This document shows, one piece after another, positions 50,019 to 62,739 of a stretch of DNA of 64,000 nucleotides. Under the pieces are notes generated by a model that was not told the origin of the DNA, did not search any database, and worked only from the letters and a program-made list of their open reading frames with translations. Source of the stretch: Epiperipatus broadwayi (Eukaryota > Onychophora > Udeonychophora > Euonychophora > Peripatidae). Position 1 is the first letter of the stretch, and every line of letters begins with the position of its first letter. Location: positions 248,001 through 312,000 of the forward strand of contig JAQFVV010006735.1 of the NCBI GenBank assembly GCA_028023455.1, read 5' to 3'. The position numbers were made by a program, and so were the translations under genes.

Positions 50019-50797
50019 AATAAATATTGTACATAAAATGCCCTTAATTAGTATGATTCTGTACCCACTTTTTAATGTTAAGTATCTATTTTAACATTAA
50101 ATAATTATTGCATATAATCTACACTATGCTAAAATAATAAAATATGGTAGTCATGAATATTTAAAGCCATTCATAATTTTATCCAAAAGATAGAAAATGT
50201 TAAATTATAAAATACTAAAGTAATTGTATCTTTTTTTTTAAAAAAAGAAAACCAAACTCATCAGTTATCACACTTATTCCTCAAGCACATTCTCATAAAT
50301 ATTTGAAAATTTATATCAGTTATCCCCAACATGTATTTTCATTTAATAGGTTTCTTCAGGTAAATCAAATTGTTTCATAACACTCAAATGTTAAATAATG
50401 TTGCTATTGTAATTATGTAATTTATACTATATAAATTAATTTTACAAAGTATTGTGTTTCAAGCAAACAGTCTTTGAATACAGCAGTTTTTAAGTAATAT
50501 ATGAGTACTAATTATTCTTTATTAGATTAAAAATTATGACATTTCTTTTACTCTCAAATATAGACATTTTTTTTCATTAAAGGTCGAATATATCTTTTAC
50601 TATTTACCTAAGTAAAAAGCATTTTAAAAATTATCAGCATATTATCTAATAAATATAATTATATGTTTAAAGCATAAGAAAGTTAGGTGATTTTTTTTTA
50701 AAAAAGGTCTTGCATATGAATGAAATAGAAAGATTATATCTGAATTCCATAAAAAAATTATTGATATTCATTTACATATTTTTGTAAGGCCACTTGC
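50019..50797. other. AT-rich spacer
   Basis: No gene recognised. Confidence 0.4.
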
Positions 50798-50913
50798 CTT
50801 CAAGGACTGCTTGATTAAAGTATGGCATTTATAAACTGAATAACCAATTAAATTGTCTTCAAAGGCTGTTTGATTAAAATATGATATTTATAAACCGAAT
50901 AAGCAATTAAAAG
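50798..50913. repeat. two-copy 59-bp tandem duplication
   Basis: CTTCAARGRCTGYTTGATTA, then AARTATGRYATTTATAAAC and GAATAA-CAATTAAA, twice head to tail at 50798 and 50857. Confidence 0.9.
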
Positions 50914-50999
50914 TACAAAATGTATATGTGTGGCAAATTAAATGCACTAATATTTGACACTCATTGATTAATAAAACTTACATCAGATGGCACTTGAGT

Positions 51000-51275
51000 A
51001 AAGAATAAATATAAAAAAAGGGATTATACAGAAAGTGGATTATTGGTTTTTATGCTGGGTTTGGGAAAAGATAAGAGGGATTTAGATATAATGGCCATAG
51101 AGTTGACAAAGATTATGTTGTGGAAATGGGATGGAGCAGAATATGGGAAAACGTAGAGTGGGGAATGGAAAATAAAGTGGCTAACAGGTTTCTCAGGGCA
51201 TAATTGCTGGGATATTCTTGACCTCATTTAAGGAAAAGCCACAGTACATTACATCACATTACATCACATCATTGT
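51000..51275 (+). mobile_element. LINE family B, 3' end copy 2
   Basis: The plus strand shares with 54320-54578 the blocks GATTATACAGAAAGTGG, TTATTGGTTTT, AAAGATAAGAGG/AAAGATAAAGAGG, GTTGTGGAAATGGGATG and CAGGTTTCTC. It ends in a (CATCACATTA)-type repeat. One frame gives LDIMAIELTKIMLWKWDGAE. The terminal pentamer-like repeat is the 3' tail. Truncated downstream of the RT. Confidence 0.82.
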
Positions 51276-52670
51276 TTATATAATATTACGTAAGATAAAG
51301 AATCAAATAATATTATGTCAGTAATATTTTTTCTGGCTAGAAGAAAAGGTTCCTACAGTTAAAAAAAAATAGATTAGTAAAATATAAGTTAGAGACATAA
51401 AATCAGATGAATATAATTATACAATCAGGTTGACTTGGGTTCAAAGTGATTGGACTTTTTGAATTTCAAGTTTTTAGTTTGATAATAAAAAAGGAAATAT
51501 AGTTAATAGAAGCCTTACAGTATTGGTTCCAGCTTTAAGTCAGAAACCAAACTGCATTACCATCTGTGATCCTGGATCATTAAAGATTACAACAGATTGA
51601 TCTAGATTAGACAGCTGCTTTTGTTTATGTAAGATATAGAACCTAAACAAGTTCAACATTTTTTTTAAAGCAAAATTAATTTTTTTTTTAAAAAAAAAAA
51701 AGAAATTGTGTTTTAATGCTAGAAATAATGTTTTTTATTCATTTATATATTGTTCGTACACTTAACAAAAACATAGTTATTTTTTTTGTTTAATTAATTT
51801 TAGAATTTATATAAATATATTCCAACTCTGTACTTATTATTATTGCTATCATAGTGTATTATAGAATAGAACTATACAATAGAAATAAAATCTTTCATTA
51901 TCGTTCTCACAAAAGGTTTGCTGTATTTTCAAATTACACACATATATTGTATGAAGTTGAAAATTCATGATCTAAACATTTATTAATTTAGATATCTGCA
52001 AAAATGTAAGTTTATATTGAATGAATGTTACCATAATAAAAAATAAAAGGAGTGTTTGCAACTATTAGATTTTTTTAATTTAGATAGATTTATTGAACTA
52101 ATTTTTTGTTTTCAAATTATGTTTGTTTTATAAAATGTGTAAAGAGTTAAACAAAAAAATCTTAAATATCTTCATGCATCAATATTTTTTCTCAAGTGCT
52201 CTTCATAAAAAAAATAGCCAATAGAAAAGCAATATTCACAAGATTTTTCAGGTATCAAACAGTAAGAATCTGAGGAGTTTTCCAATTTTGCATTAAACTG
52301 TGTGTGTATTCAAGATGAAATAAAAAAAATATTGCTTAGATAAATTTTAAGTCATGATAAAGCTATAAAGTTATAACAAATTATCCAGATGTTAAAAATT
52401 ACTAAATATTATGGTGACAGTTTTATACTATTATGATAAATATGATGGATGAAATTAATCATAAAAAATAAACTCAGATAGAGCAAATTTAGTAAAAATA
52501 TTTTTATTACAATAAAATATACTTATATTTTTGAAAAGGTTGATGTTTTATAGATATATTTTATGAATCTAATAAGTGGAAATTTTATAAAAAACAATAA
52601 TAAATATAAGGTCATTCAACAAAGTATAAAGAGATATATATATTAGGAGTATAATATTAATATCATCTGT
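51276..52670. other. AT-rich spacer
   Basis: No gene recognised. T/A homopolymers lie at 51659-51706. Confidence 0.4.
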
Positions 52671-52840
52671 ATTCTTTATTACTATTTATAATGCTTTTTT
52701 ACAATCCACTATTGACAGATCTGATTGCTCCAGCAATCTTCTTCAGATACTATAAGTAGAAGTTCTGAAAAAGATTCTGGGGCAATCAAAACTGTCAGTA
52801 GTGGATTGTAAAAAAAGCATTGTAAATAGTAATAAAGAAT
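52671..52840. repeat. 170-bp foldback element
   Basis: Arms 52671-52730 and 52780-52840 are inverted copies: ATTCTTTATTACTATTTATA, ATGCTTTTTTACAATCCACT, then TGACAG, with a few mismatches. Each arm, read toward its own outer end, starts with CTGAAGA/CTGAAAA, then AGATT-hairpin-CAATC, a decayed GAAAC (AGATC/AAAAC) and TGTCARTAGTGG. It is followed 45 bases later by an RTE remnant. Confidence 0.88.
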
Positions 52841-52884
52841 AGAGGTGGTATTAATATTCTATGAATTTGGCAATGCAATAAGAA

Positions 52885-53195
52885 AGATAAAGTTGTATTA
52901 GGAGTAACAATAAAAAAATTGAAAATGAGATATATAATAAAAAGAGCAAACATCAAAAAATGAAGTAAGATAGTACTGAACTCGAAATATTTCTGGAAGA
53001 TATGAAAATAGATGGACAATTTAAATATTAAATTAATCTCAAGAGATTGTAAAAGATATAGAATGAAAATTCATGTGAAATGAGTAGATGAAATAAAAAA
53101 TATGTTGATATGATATAGAAAACAAAAGCTATGGATTGAAAAAATTACATTAACTTGGAAAGCTCATGCTGCAGTGGATCAATAATGGTGAATCA
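52885..53195 (+). mobile_element. RTE-type LINE, copy C (very decayed 3' end)
   Basis: Aligns base by base with 31400-31715. Shared blocks are GGAGTAACAA, AATAGATGGACAATT, TCTCAAGAGAT against TTCCAAGAGAT, CATGTGAAATG against CATGTGAGATG, GATGAAATAA, and the end CTGCAGTGGATCAATAATGG. No frame is open. It is the oldest of the three copies of this family. Confidence 0.85.
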
Positions 53196-54210
53196 CATCT
53201 CATTTTTCATCTACTTTCTAGATTAAATCATAAGTCCCACTCAGCAGGCCTTATGAACATAGAAAGATTTTATTTAAAAATATTATTAGATAATATAATA
53301 TACCTATTAATTTAAATACAAAAATTGATAGTGTCTCAATAAAAACTGCAAATATATTTAAAATTTTAATATAACAACATATAAAAGATAACATATGTTT
53401 TTATTGATTTTTTTTAATTAAAATAAATATAAGATGCAACATTATTGCATTCCAAAATGAATTCATTGACATTTGCAATTTAATTTTAAATTGAACATTA
53501 AAGCATAAATGTATTTTATATAATATTTTACATGACCTATGTAATTGATTTATTTTTTTCCTGAATTAATAGATAATATTTATACACTTCTACTGGAAAA
53601 CAAAATAATCAAAAGCTCATTTTTCTAACAGTTTAAATTAAAGTTATTGTTTAAATTTTTAATTTTTTTAACAATAGTAATGCCCTTGTTTTCTCTCCTT
53701 AATATATATACATACAAGTATCCAATATTAAAAGGATTATCACCCTACATCATTTGGTACAGAAATTGTATGGCAGGATTTTGCAGCCCAATGTCTGCAG
53801 ATCATATTTAAACTCTATGACTTTTGGTTTCAAGCTTCTTATAAACTCTTGTACAATAAACCATTTGATTATTTATTGAAAGGATCACATTATAACACAA
53901 TTCATATAAGTCAGATAAGACTATATTCTACACAAGCTTGCAAAATATTTGGTAGATTAATACAATGGTAAAATGGCAGCTTTGAGACCTACTGTTCCTA
54001 TTGTTCAGCGATTTTACTTGTGATTGTCAAGTATCATACACTCTCCTGAATAATAAAATTTTATTTTAGCCAGAAAGATAAATGATTGCATATAAAAATG
54101 TGATTAAATAAAATAATTAAGTGGTTTATTGCCTCATGAGAAGATTGATTACAGAGCAATTGAAATGGATTGCAATATACTGCCTTTTAGTTCACTAATT
54201 TTTTTCTTAG
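53196..54210. other. AT-rich spacer
   Basis: No gene recognised. Confidence 0.4.
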
Positions 54211-54578
54211 AAGGCGCTGTTGGAAAGATATTTGTAAGGAAGGCATAGAAAATATTAGGCATCTGTTAATTGAATGTAAATAATTTACAGCAGAAAGGGT
54301 ACAAATAATGAAGTTATGGAAGAATAAATATGAACAGTGATTATACAGAAAGTGGGTTATTGGTTTTACTGCTGGGTTTTGGGGAAAGATAAAGAGGATT
54401 TAGATATAAAGGCTATAGAGTTGATAAAGATTATGTTGTGGAAATGGGATGAAGCAGATTATGGGAAAATTTAGGGTGAAGAATGGAAAGTGAAGATAAA
54501 GTGGCAAACAGGTTTCTCTGAGTATAGTAGTTTAGTGATTCCGGACTCAGTTTAAGGAGAAGTCACAGTGCATCACAT
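54211..54578 (+). mobile_element. LINE family B, 3' end copy 3
   Basis: The longest of three copies. At 54218-54277 the frame reads CWKDICKEGIENIRHLLIEC, a C-x4-C-x8-H-x4-C pattern with HLL-x-EC, as in the C-terminal zinc-knuckle region of many LINE proteins. FTAERVQIMKLW follows after a stop. From 54320 on it matches 51000-51275. It ends near 54578 in CATCACATC. No RT remains; stops are frequent. Confidence 0.82.
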
Positions 54579-56309
54579 CTTGCAGTGATCCATTTTTTTA
54601 AAAAGTGTTTTATCTTATATGTATACATATACACTCAATCTGGTTTTCAGTGACATATTTTACAAATAGATAAAAAAAAAGCTTTATTAAAAAATTCATA
54701 GCTTAAGCACTCCTCATATGAGATGTAGAAAAAAATTAAAATATCCAGCGCTTGTTATATTCACAAAGTAAATATATTTATAAAGTGCTATATTCAAAGT
54801 GAATATTTTCTATCAAATTCTATACATAACATAGCAAAATACTTAAAATAAAAGATTATCATATAATTAATTACTCAGACAATACAATAAGAAAAAATCT
54901 TTTTATAAACTCACTGTATTTATAAACCAAATAGTTTAAATTAATAAATTTTCCAAAATATAACAACGAATGTTATCAAAAATCCAGATAAGTTGCATGC
55001 TAATTGAAGATTAAAACTCAACTTCATATTAATCCTGTTTTACAGCAATTTTCTATTTTTTAAGGCAAGATACACAAGAAGCTTAAAATACGATCAAAAC
55101 TTATTCACCCGTTTATTCACTGCCTTTCTTGATTAAACTTTATTTTGTATTTTATTTACAAATAGAATATTATTTTTTTAGTATAATAAATAATTGCATA
55201 AGTATATTTGGGAACAGTAGGTGCTTTTCAGTACAAACAGAAACTATATGTAAAATTATTAATTAGTTCATTAATTTGAAATATGTTTATTTTCTATTAA
55301 AAGTATTAGTCATTTAAATAATAGCTTTTTTTTGTTTATTAGCCAGTAGTTCAAATTTTCAATTGTTTAGTCGATAGATATATCTGTCAAGTCTCTAATA
55401 TGAATTTAAATTTAGGCTGAGTACCTTTAAACAAAAATTTAAACAAACTTTGATTGTTCTTTTAGAATTAGCTGTTGTATACCCACCCTAGCTAATCATT
55501 TAATGATAGGCAATAAAATGGATATCTGACTGTTTTAAAAAAGAGGGTAAAAAGAATGAAAAACCTTTCAAATTCTCAGTCTGACCTGTATTGCTTCTCT
55601 TCCATTTTCACTACGAAGGATTTAGAGAAATCAAATCTGTATTATTTATCTACTACGCACACAAAATACTATTTGCAGATATAACTTTAAAACTGCTAAG
55701 TGGTATTCATTGTGAAGACACATGTTTATCTTTATCATTGCACAATTATATATCTTATAATACTGTAATTCTCAGATGTGGGAGAAAATTAAATAGTTGT
55801 AACAATGCTAAAATAGCAAAATATTTTTTTATATTAATAAATGATTTGCGGATATTTTTATTTTATAGAATCAATTTAATAAATACAAATTCATAATAAA
55901 ATGATCAATAAAACATTTATTAATAGAATGAAAATGTACTGCTGTTCTAGTATAGATACAAGTGTTCAAACCTCCTACATATCTGATTACCATATAAATT
56001 ATGTAAAATTTGATTATGTAGTGTAAGAAATTGGTCTAATGTTATTTATATTAAATAGTATTTATTGATTTCAAGTTATGACTGCAGAAGAATGCTGAGA
56101 TTTTCTCACGTAAATATAAACAAACTTAGTATATTATTATATAAATAATATTGTCTTTACTGAATTTAATGTAATTATAATTAACAAGAGCTTTGAGCAT
56201 TTCATCATCAGATTTTCAATGATATGAATTCTTGAAAAGTTGGAAGATGGAGATTATAGCTATCCATTAAAGTTTGAAGATTTGCTATCTTAATATAAAC
56301 TGAATACTG
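54579..56309. other. AT-rich spacer
   Basis: The plus-strand open frame 55591-55896 has no recognisable domain and typical AT-driven composition. Otherwise unstructured. Confidence 0.35.
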
Positions 56310-56312
56310 AGT

Positions 56313-56350
<38 letters not shown>

Positions 56351-56351
56351 A

Positions 56352-56395
<44 letters not shown>

Positions 56396-56400
56396 TAGTT
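56310..56400. repeat. palindromic (AT)n with CTATCTCTC/GAGAGATAG centre and end
   Basis: Two (AT)n runs, with CTATCTCTCAT at 56349 inverted as ATGAGAGATAG at 56389. A strong hairpin former that directly abuts the ribozyme-like copy at 56401. Confidence 0.9.
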
Positions 56401-56452
56401 ATCTGGACCAACTTATGAGTGCTGGTTCAGCATGAATACATATATTGGAGAT
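56401..56452 (+). ncRNA. hammerhead-like motif, family H copy 1
   Basis: Stem I strand CCAA, core CTTATGA (G5 is changed to T), stem II GTGCTG-GTT-CAGCAT, GAA, a shortened stem III region TACATATA, and TTGG closing stem I with CCAA. ATC and GAT at the outer ends pair across an internal loop, as in 62740-62795. Stem II is the best preserved of the three copies. The core change predicts loss of activity. Confidence 0.55.
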
Positions 56453-56510
56453 CATTTATCTTTTTCACATATATATGATCATTTGTATTAGTAGTATAAG
56501 ATGGAGTGGA

Positions 56511-56534
56511 TATATATATATATATATATATATT
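56511..56534. repeat. (TA)n
   Basis: A 24-base TA run downstream of the first family H copy. Confidence 0.9.
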
Positions 56535-56814
56535 AATAATTTTAATAAGATGTCATTGCTGAAATATTTTTAAGAATGTGGAAGTATTCGGTCTATTTTA
56601 TTTTAGAAAAATTCACAGTCAGAAGATGATATAGGCAGTAACCAATGAAAATAATAAGCTGTAAATATTTTTTGCATCTAAAAGAGGAACCTTTTATTTT
56701 TATTTATTTATTTATTTTTTTAAAATAAAATAGAACAGATATTTCCGTATATATACACATATATACATAAAGTTCAATACTTTCCCAACACTAAGTTTTT
56801 CTATTCAAAGATAA

Positions 56815-56818
<4 letters not shown>

Positions 56819-56896
<78 letters not shown>
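56819..56896. repeat. (AT)n, interrupted
   Basis: Two long AT runs separated by TCATT, between the two family H copies. Confidence 0.95.
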
Positions 56897-56901
<5 letters not shown>

Positions 56902-56930
56902 AATGAGGGAAATATATGTAAGACATTATG

Positions 56931-56983
56931 ATCTGGGCCAACTAATAAGAGCTGGTTCAGCATGAACAGCACATTAAGAGATT
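56931..56983 (+). ncRNA. hammerhead-like motif, family H copy 2 (decayed)
   Basis: GGCCAA, core CTAATAA (two changes), stem II GAGCTG-GTT-CAGCAT, GAA, then CAGCACATTAAGAGAT. Stem I pairing is reduced to CAA/TTA-like. The outer ATC/GAT pair persists. It lies 530 bases downstream of copy 1 and is clearly homologous. Confidence 0.45.
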
Positions 56984-59900
56984 ATTTATATTTTTTATAC
57001 GTCTTTGGTAATATGCTTCAGGAATCTATGATGAAGTAGAAGTCTAAAATATTAAAATATATGAAATTAAATTATATTTTAAAAATGTATATATGAAGTT
57101 AAAATTATAATATGAGTTATGAAGGTCTTACTCACTTGAAAAAAGTGATGTAGATATTTGAAATGCATTCAGAGTGAAAAAGATTGGTCTAACTTCTGGG
57201 TTAATGGGTAGTTGTGATAAGATTAACCTAAGGTGATACATTAAGATAAGAACAAAAACTTGAAACAATATTTATATTCTAACATGATTATATATAAAAC
57301 AGACACATGGTTACTTTATATGTACAATTAATAGTTATATGCCAGATTTATATATAAACATAAGATAAAATCTCAGGCTTTCTCGCAGGCACAATCTAAA
57401 GTTAAAAAATATTACTCAATACCAAAAACTAACATTAATCTTTTATGATACTCATTTTTCAGTTTAGACAATTATATAAACATTATAACGCCTTGTAGAA
57501 TAGTGAATATCATATCAAAACTATTTATAATAATTAGTAGAGTGCTATGGAAAATTTATAACCATAAGCATTTCTCTTATTTTAAAATGTTTTACACCAT
57601 TATCCACTAGTTTACAAAAAATTCCATACTACCCTCTCTCAATATGCATGTATTTCATGAGAAACTTTCAATTATCAGAAGAATTAAAGTTTTCAAATAT
57701 CTGTACATCTACAGCCATATGATAGTTTGATATATATTGCAAATGTAACTTATTGAATTTTAGTGCTTTATTTTATTCACAATTGAATGTTTATGTCTTT
57801 GTGCAATCTTCAATGCCACACTCAAACAATTTTAATACAAGATCAAGGATTTTTGACTATTTTACTACATCATATTGGATTATTATACTGTAATATTGTA
57901 ACAACATTTTATTTTTGCAATGAAAGTTTTATTTTATATCTTATTTTGATAATCTTTACATTAGTTATTATAAATATCAATTTACAAATAAAAGAAATTC
58001 TAAAAAATGATTATTTGAACTTTGCAAAATAGGAAAATAAAATATTAAACTTAATAGATATCGATTGTAATGGCATATTTCATATTGAATCTTAATTTTT
58101 GTCTATTCACAAAAAGTAGTGAATGAAATATTGATTTGTATTTCATTTTTGAAATGGAAATTAATTTTAATTGAGACATTGTAAAACAATGAAAATATGT
58201 TTTAAAATTTAAAATTACATATATTATTAAAATTTCACAATAATTGTATTCACCATCATTTATGAAAGCATTTCTTTTTAAAGAGTATTAATAATTTCTG
58301 TTTTATCATAATTACAGTTTTACTATTTGTTTTCTTAAAAATGAACATTTTCAAATAAAATCTAATTATAATCATGTACTTTTTTGAATAAAAATAAATA
58401 TTTTACAAATACATTGCATAAATACATTTAAATATGTAAATAAATTATTGAAAATTATAATTTTTTTCAAAAAATACTAAAAAAAAGAATACATTTAAAT
58501 AACTGAGACCAAATTATCTGCCAATCAGTGATGTTTTTAGTTTCTTTCTACTATGATACAACCAATCATGGCATTGTCAAATTGTTTTGAATTTGGAAAT
58601 TTGCAAACTATTTGTATAATATCTGTATGATACTGACATCTTCAGATTTTAATTTTGTTTCAATTTCTATCACAAAAATATATGAATCAGCAAAACAATG
58701 TTATAAATAGCAACAAAATAATGAAGTAAAGCCAGTGTAATAAAAGTATTATCATACTGCTTCAAAACATCTCAAAATAAGAAATTCAGTTATGACTAAA
58801 ACATAAACTGATAATGTGAGTATTGAGACAGACTACATTACAAATTCATTTTAAACATATTTGTTACTCTTTTTTATTATATAGTAAGTAAATAGTTTTA
58901 ATTTAATTGTTAAAGCTTGTACTGATTTTATTCCTTGAATGTATAACTATATTTTTCAGAAATTTCAAATGATTTCTGCATTCTTTTTTTTAAACACGTG
59001 TATTTAATTGAGAAATTCTATTTATTTCTTTGTTTAGATCAGATCTTGCAATCAGGTTTTAATATGCTTCTATTGTTTGAATTTTCATCAAATTTGTAAA
59101 GTTAGATACTGATGTCAATGCAATATAATGATGCAATATTTCAGGGTTGATTAATCAATTATCTAATATAATAGTGTTAGCTGAATTTTGAGACATATTG
59201 ATGTTGGTTTAATATGTTTTTAGTATTGCACAAATAAGTTTCATTGAATTTCATGACTAATTTACTAAAAAGCATTTATAGTGAATTAAAATTGAAAAAA
59301 AAAGATAAAATCTTAATTATTTTTTTATTGTTTAAGTAAAACATTTTTTAATTGCTGCCTTCACAAGCACAAAAGTTTTGTAAATGATTTTGTGTGTACA
59401 ATTTCATTTAAAATGTTAGGGTGACATTGTTTACAGTCTCAGTTTTCCAATTTGAATATGGATTATTACAAAATGTCTTTTGCAAAATATCCAAATACTA
59501 AATGATAAAAAGTATATAAATTGAATTAATTAATTTAAATACACACCATAACCAAAATTATGATTGAAGAAAAAAAAGGTTGGTTTTTAATGCATTACCC
59601 ATCAAAGTAAATAACAGCATTTTTATAAAAAAATACATATTATTATTGGATACATTAATTTAAACAAATGATATCTTTGTTTTAATTAAGAACAACCAAC
59701 TATACTTTGAATTCTCATGTATCTAAAATATTTTGTCTGATTTATTACACATAGAGTAGGCAAATGGTATTATTTATTACTAAATTACTTAATTTATTTG
59801 GATTATCTATTTTAATTAGTGGTTGCTAAGTTACATTATAGTTAAACATTTTATATAACTTAACAAATGGAAATATTTTATATTATAATTTTTTCCATTT

Positions 59901-60815
59901 ATACTCCATCATATCCTCTCAAAACATATGAATAAGGACATTTAGAAAAACATAAATAAGAGCAAGATGGGTTTTATGCTGAACCATCTCTTTTACATGC
60001 TAAATTCATAATTCTTACTAGCTTTTATTACTGTTTTTATCAATATCAAATTATATAGTTTGATTTACAAGTCTAAAACTTTCTGCATTCATAACATTGG
60101 CACTAGCTATTTCAAATAAATATATTAATGATTATTTCTAATTAGGCTAGAGATTACCATATCATTACTAGTTTAAATATAAAACTTAATCCCATTTAAA
60201 ATTAATCTATCTACTTTTTAATTATACTTAAGGAGATGGAATAATTAATTCATTTTTCTTTTTCTATGTGTAATATCTTTTTTAATTCTTTTGAAGGTGA
60301 CAGTTTCAATTATTTTCAATGGCTGTACACAACCAACATTATGTTTAAGATTAAACCATTATTATTTATCAGAGGAAAATAAATTTGACTTCATTTAAAA
60401 AATATTTTTGTTTACAAACAAAGTAAATTCTAAATAATCACACTTATATTTAAAAATATTAAAAAATAGCATTATAATCAAAACAATCTACTTCTTTTGT
60501 GGTTATGAAATATTTTCATTTTTGGATAACAAAATAAATCTTTTTGATATTTGTTTTTAAAAAGTGAATGAATAAATATTAATATCTCATAAATAAATCT
60601 AATTATGCATTAAAAGTTTAACATTAAATAATTTTACAGTATTGCAATATATTTATAAAGACTACCACAGATTTCACTGATTACATATTTGCAGACTGTA
60701 AATGCCCTCTGGGTAATTTGCATTTTTCAAAAATATAATGTTCTACTTTTAAATATAAAATCATTTACATTCAAAATGAATATTAAGGATTTTAAACTTC
60801 TCCCTCGATAATTTA
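56984..60815. other. long AT-rich region without recognised genes
   Basis: Nearly 4 kb with no domain, SINE or TIR that I can support. The open frame 57787-58032 has hydrophobic AT-driven composition. Short A/T runs only. Confidence 0.4.
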
Positions 60816-61018
60816 ATATACAAATTAAAAAGCATATGAAACACTTGAACGAGAAGCTATAAAGATTCCAAAAATTATTATACGCTAAGCGTTTTCAAGG
60901 CCATTTGCCTCATATTCATAGTGAAGCAAATGGCCTCGGAAGCGCTTAGTGTATAATAATTTTTGGAATCTTTATAGCTTCTTGTTCAAGTGTTTCATAC
61001 GCTTTTTAATTTGTATAT
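60816..61018. repeat. 203-bp foldback element
   Basis: A nearly perfect inverted repeat. The left arm starts ATATACAAATTAAAAAGC, continues with GAAACACTTGAAC and GAAGCTATAAAGATTCC, and the right arm mirrors it. Near the tip both arms contain a GGCAAATGGCC hairpin. This is followed, reading outward, by TTGAAAACGCTTAGCGTAT (left arm, minus) or TCGGAAGCGCTTAGTGTAT (right arm, plus). ACGC-TTA-GCGT forms a 4-bp, 3-base-loop hairpin after GAA, as in the stem III of 62740-62795. Element ends are ATATAC...GTATAT; no clear target duplication. Confidence 0.92.
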
Positions 61019-61445
61019 CAAAATGAATAAGTAATAATTTATGTTTTTCATTTAAAAATTTAATTATTGTACAAAAATAATCATGAATTTTAATAAACTT
61101 GCTAATAATAAAGTTTATTGTTATTTGAACTATTTTCTGCAAATAATGTTATAAAAACTAGTAACATTAAAAACACAACAGACATTCATCAAGTCATGGC
61201 TTTAAGCATTTTTTATGTTTTTGAATTTTCACCTTATTCTGACATCTATCATTTGGAATTAAAAATTTTAAAATAAAATATATATGATATGAAGTAATAT
61301 TTTATAAATAAAGTTTGCCAAAACTCTTATTAGATGTTGAAAAATTTCAGAAACAAAAGAATTTGCATAAATTTTCACAATGGTTTAAGTATATTTAAAA
61401 ATGTATCAAAGTTATGAATGCAGACATTTTGAGACTTGTGAGTCA

Positions 61446-61448
<3 letters not shown>

Positions 61449-61524
<76 letters not shown>
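61449..61524. repeat. (AAT)n microsatellite
   Basis: Pure AAT trinucleotide repeat; yields a poly-Asn open frame that is not a gene. Confidence 0.97.
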
Positions 61525-61560
61525 TAGTAATAACATCAGCAACAATAATGATAATCATAA

Positions 61561-61755
61561 TAAGAATTAGAAGAAAAAGACAATGAAGAAAAAGAATTAG
61601 AAGAAGAAGACAACAAAGAAGAAGAATTAGAAGAAAAAGAAGACAGTGAAGAGTAAGAAAAAAACAAGAAGAGGAGAAAGAGGAAAAGGAAGAGAAGAAA
61701 CAAAAAAAGGAAAAACGAAGGAAAAGGAGGAGAAAGAGAAGTAAAAAAGAAACTG
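61561..61755. repeat. purine-rich (GAA/GAG) tract
   Basis: About 195 bases almost entirely A and G on the plus strand, with imperfect (GAAGAAGAATTAGAAGAA) units at the 5' side. Such homopurine tracts can form intramolecular triplexes. The Ser/Phe/Leu-rich open frame on the minus strand is a consequence of the composition. Confidence 0.9.
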
Positions 61756-62739
61756 ATTTTTCTCAAAGCTAGATTAGTGAAAATATATGTTGATTACTTT
61801 CATGTGATTTACAGATATATGTAGCACAAAATGAAATGTACATTGGTTGAAGGTGAAGATCGTTCCAATCATTCAAATAAATCTCAGCAGAAATATCTAT
61901 GTATAATTTATCAATAAAACACATATATAATTGTAAACGTACTTTTATAAAATAAAATGTTTTTATTTTTAAATTATGTTTTATTCCTGTTACGAATAAA
62001 ATATATTTAATTAGTTTTTTAAATAATAAAACTTAAATTAACAAATAGATTGATTTTACCAGTATAGAAATAATAGGAATATCTAGCAATTACTAAATTT
62101 TAACAATTCTCCACGGTAATTTAAATACGTCAGATTAAAATAATTACTACTTTTATTATAATTTTAAATTACCAATGATATAATTACGATCTAATTATTA
62201 TTTAACAACTACTAATTTTTAAAATGGTGTTAAAAATAAAATAATTACTACTTCATTATTGTAAAAAATGAGAATAATTTCTGCACTCAATAAATAAATT
62301 ATTATTTTAAATTCTTTTCCATCTATAGGTAAATATTCTTTATGTTATAAGTTTACTTAAGTTATTACTAAGACTTTTCAAACTGTTTTTGATGCAGACT
62401 GAATGTCTTTGCTCGATGTATAATAACTTATTGCCTAAGCATTAGAAAACAACTTGGAAAATAAACTTATTTTATTGATGATAGTTTTAAAAGGAAAGCG
62501 ATTATTATCATTATTAGTGTAATAAATTATTTGTTTATAGACTTCTCTTAGATTATATAATACTAATAATTTTGCGAACTTTGAAAGCGCTTAGCGTAAC
62601 CATATAAATAACTGAAACACACAGGCTTATTATATAACTGGGTCTATATATGTAATATATAGGGTATATGAGCACAGACTCTTCACACTATCTCATAACA
62701 CTGATACACTTGAACACATATATGTTGAAAAGATAAATA
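61756..62739. other. AT-rich spacer
   Basis: At 62583-62602 TTGAAAGCGCTTAGCGTAA repeats the GAA plus stem-III-like motif of the foldback at 60816, without a convincing core upstream. No gene. Confidence 0.4.

Noticed and set aside
53760-53860. tRNA-like block on the minus strand
   Set aside because: Only a weak GAGTTTAAAT match; not enough for a call.
61401-61766. Poly-Asn frame and Ser/Phe/Leu-rich frame
   Set aside because: Products of the AAT repeat and the purine tract.
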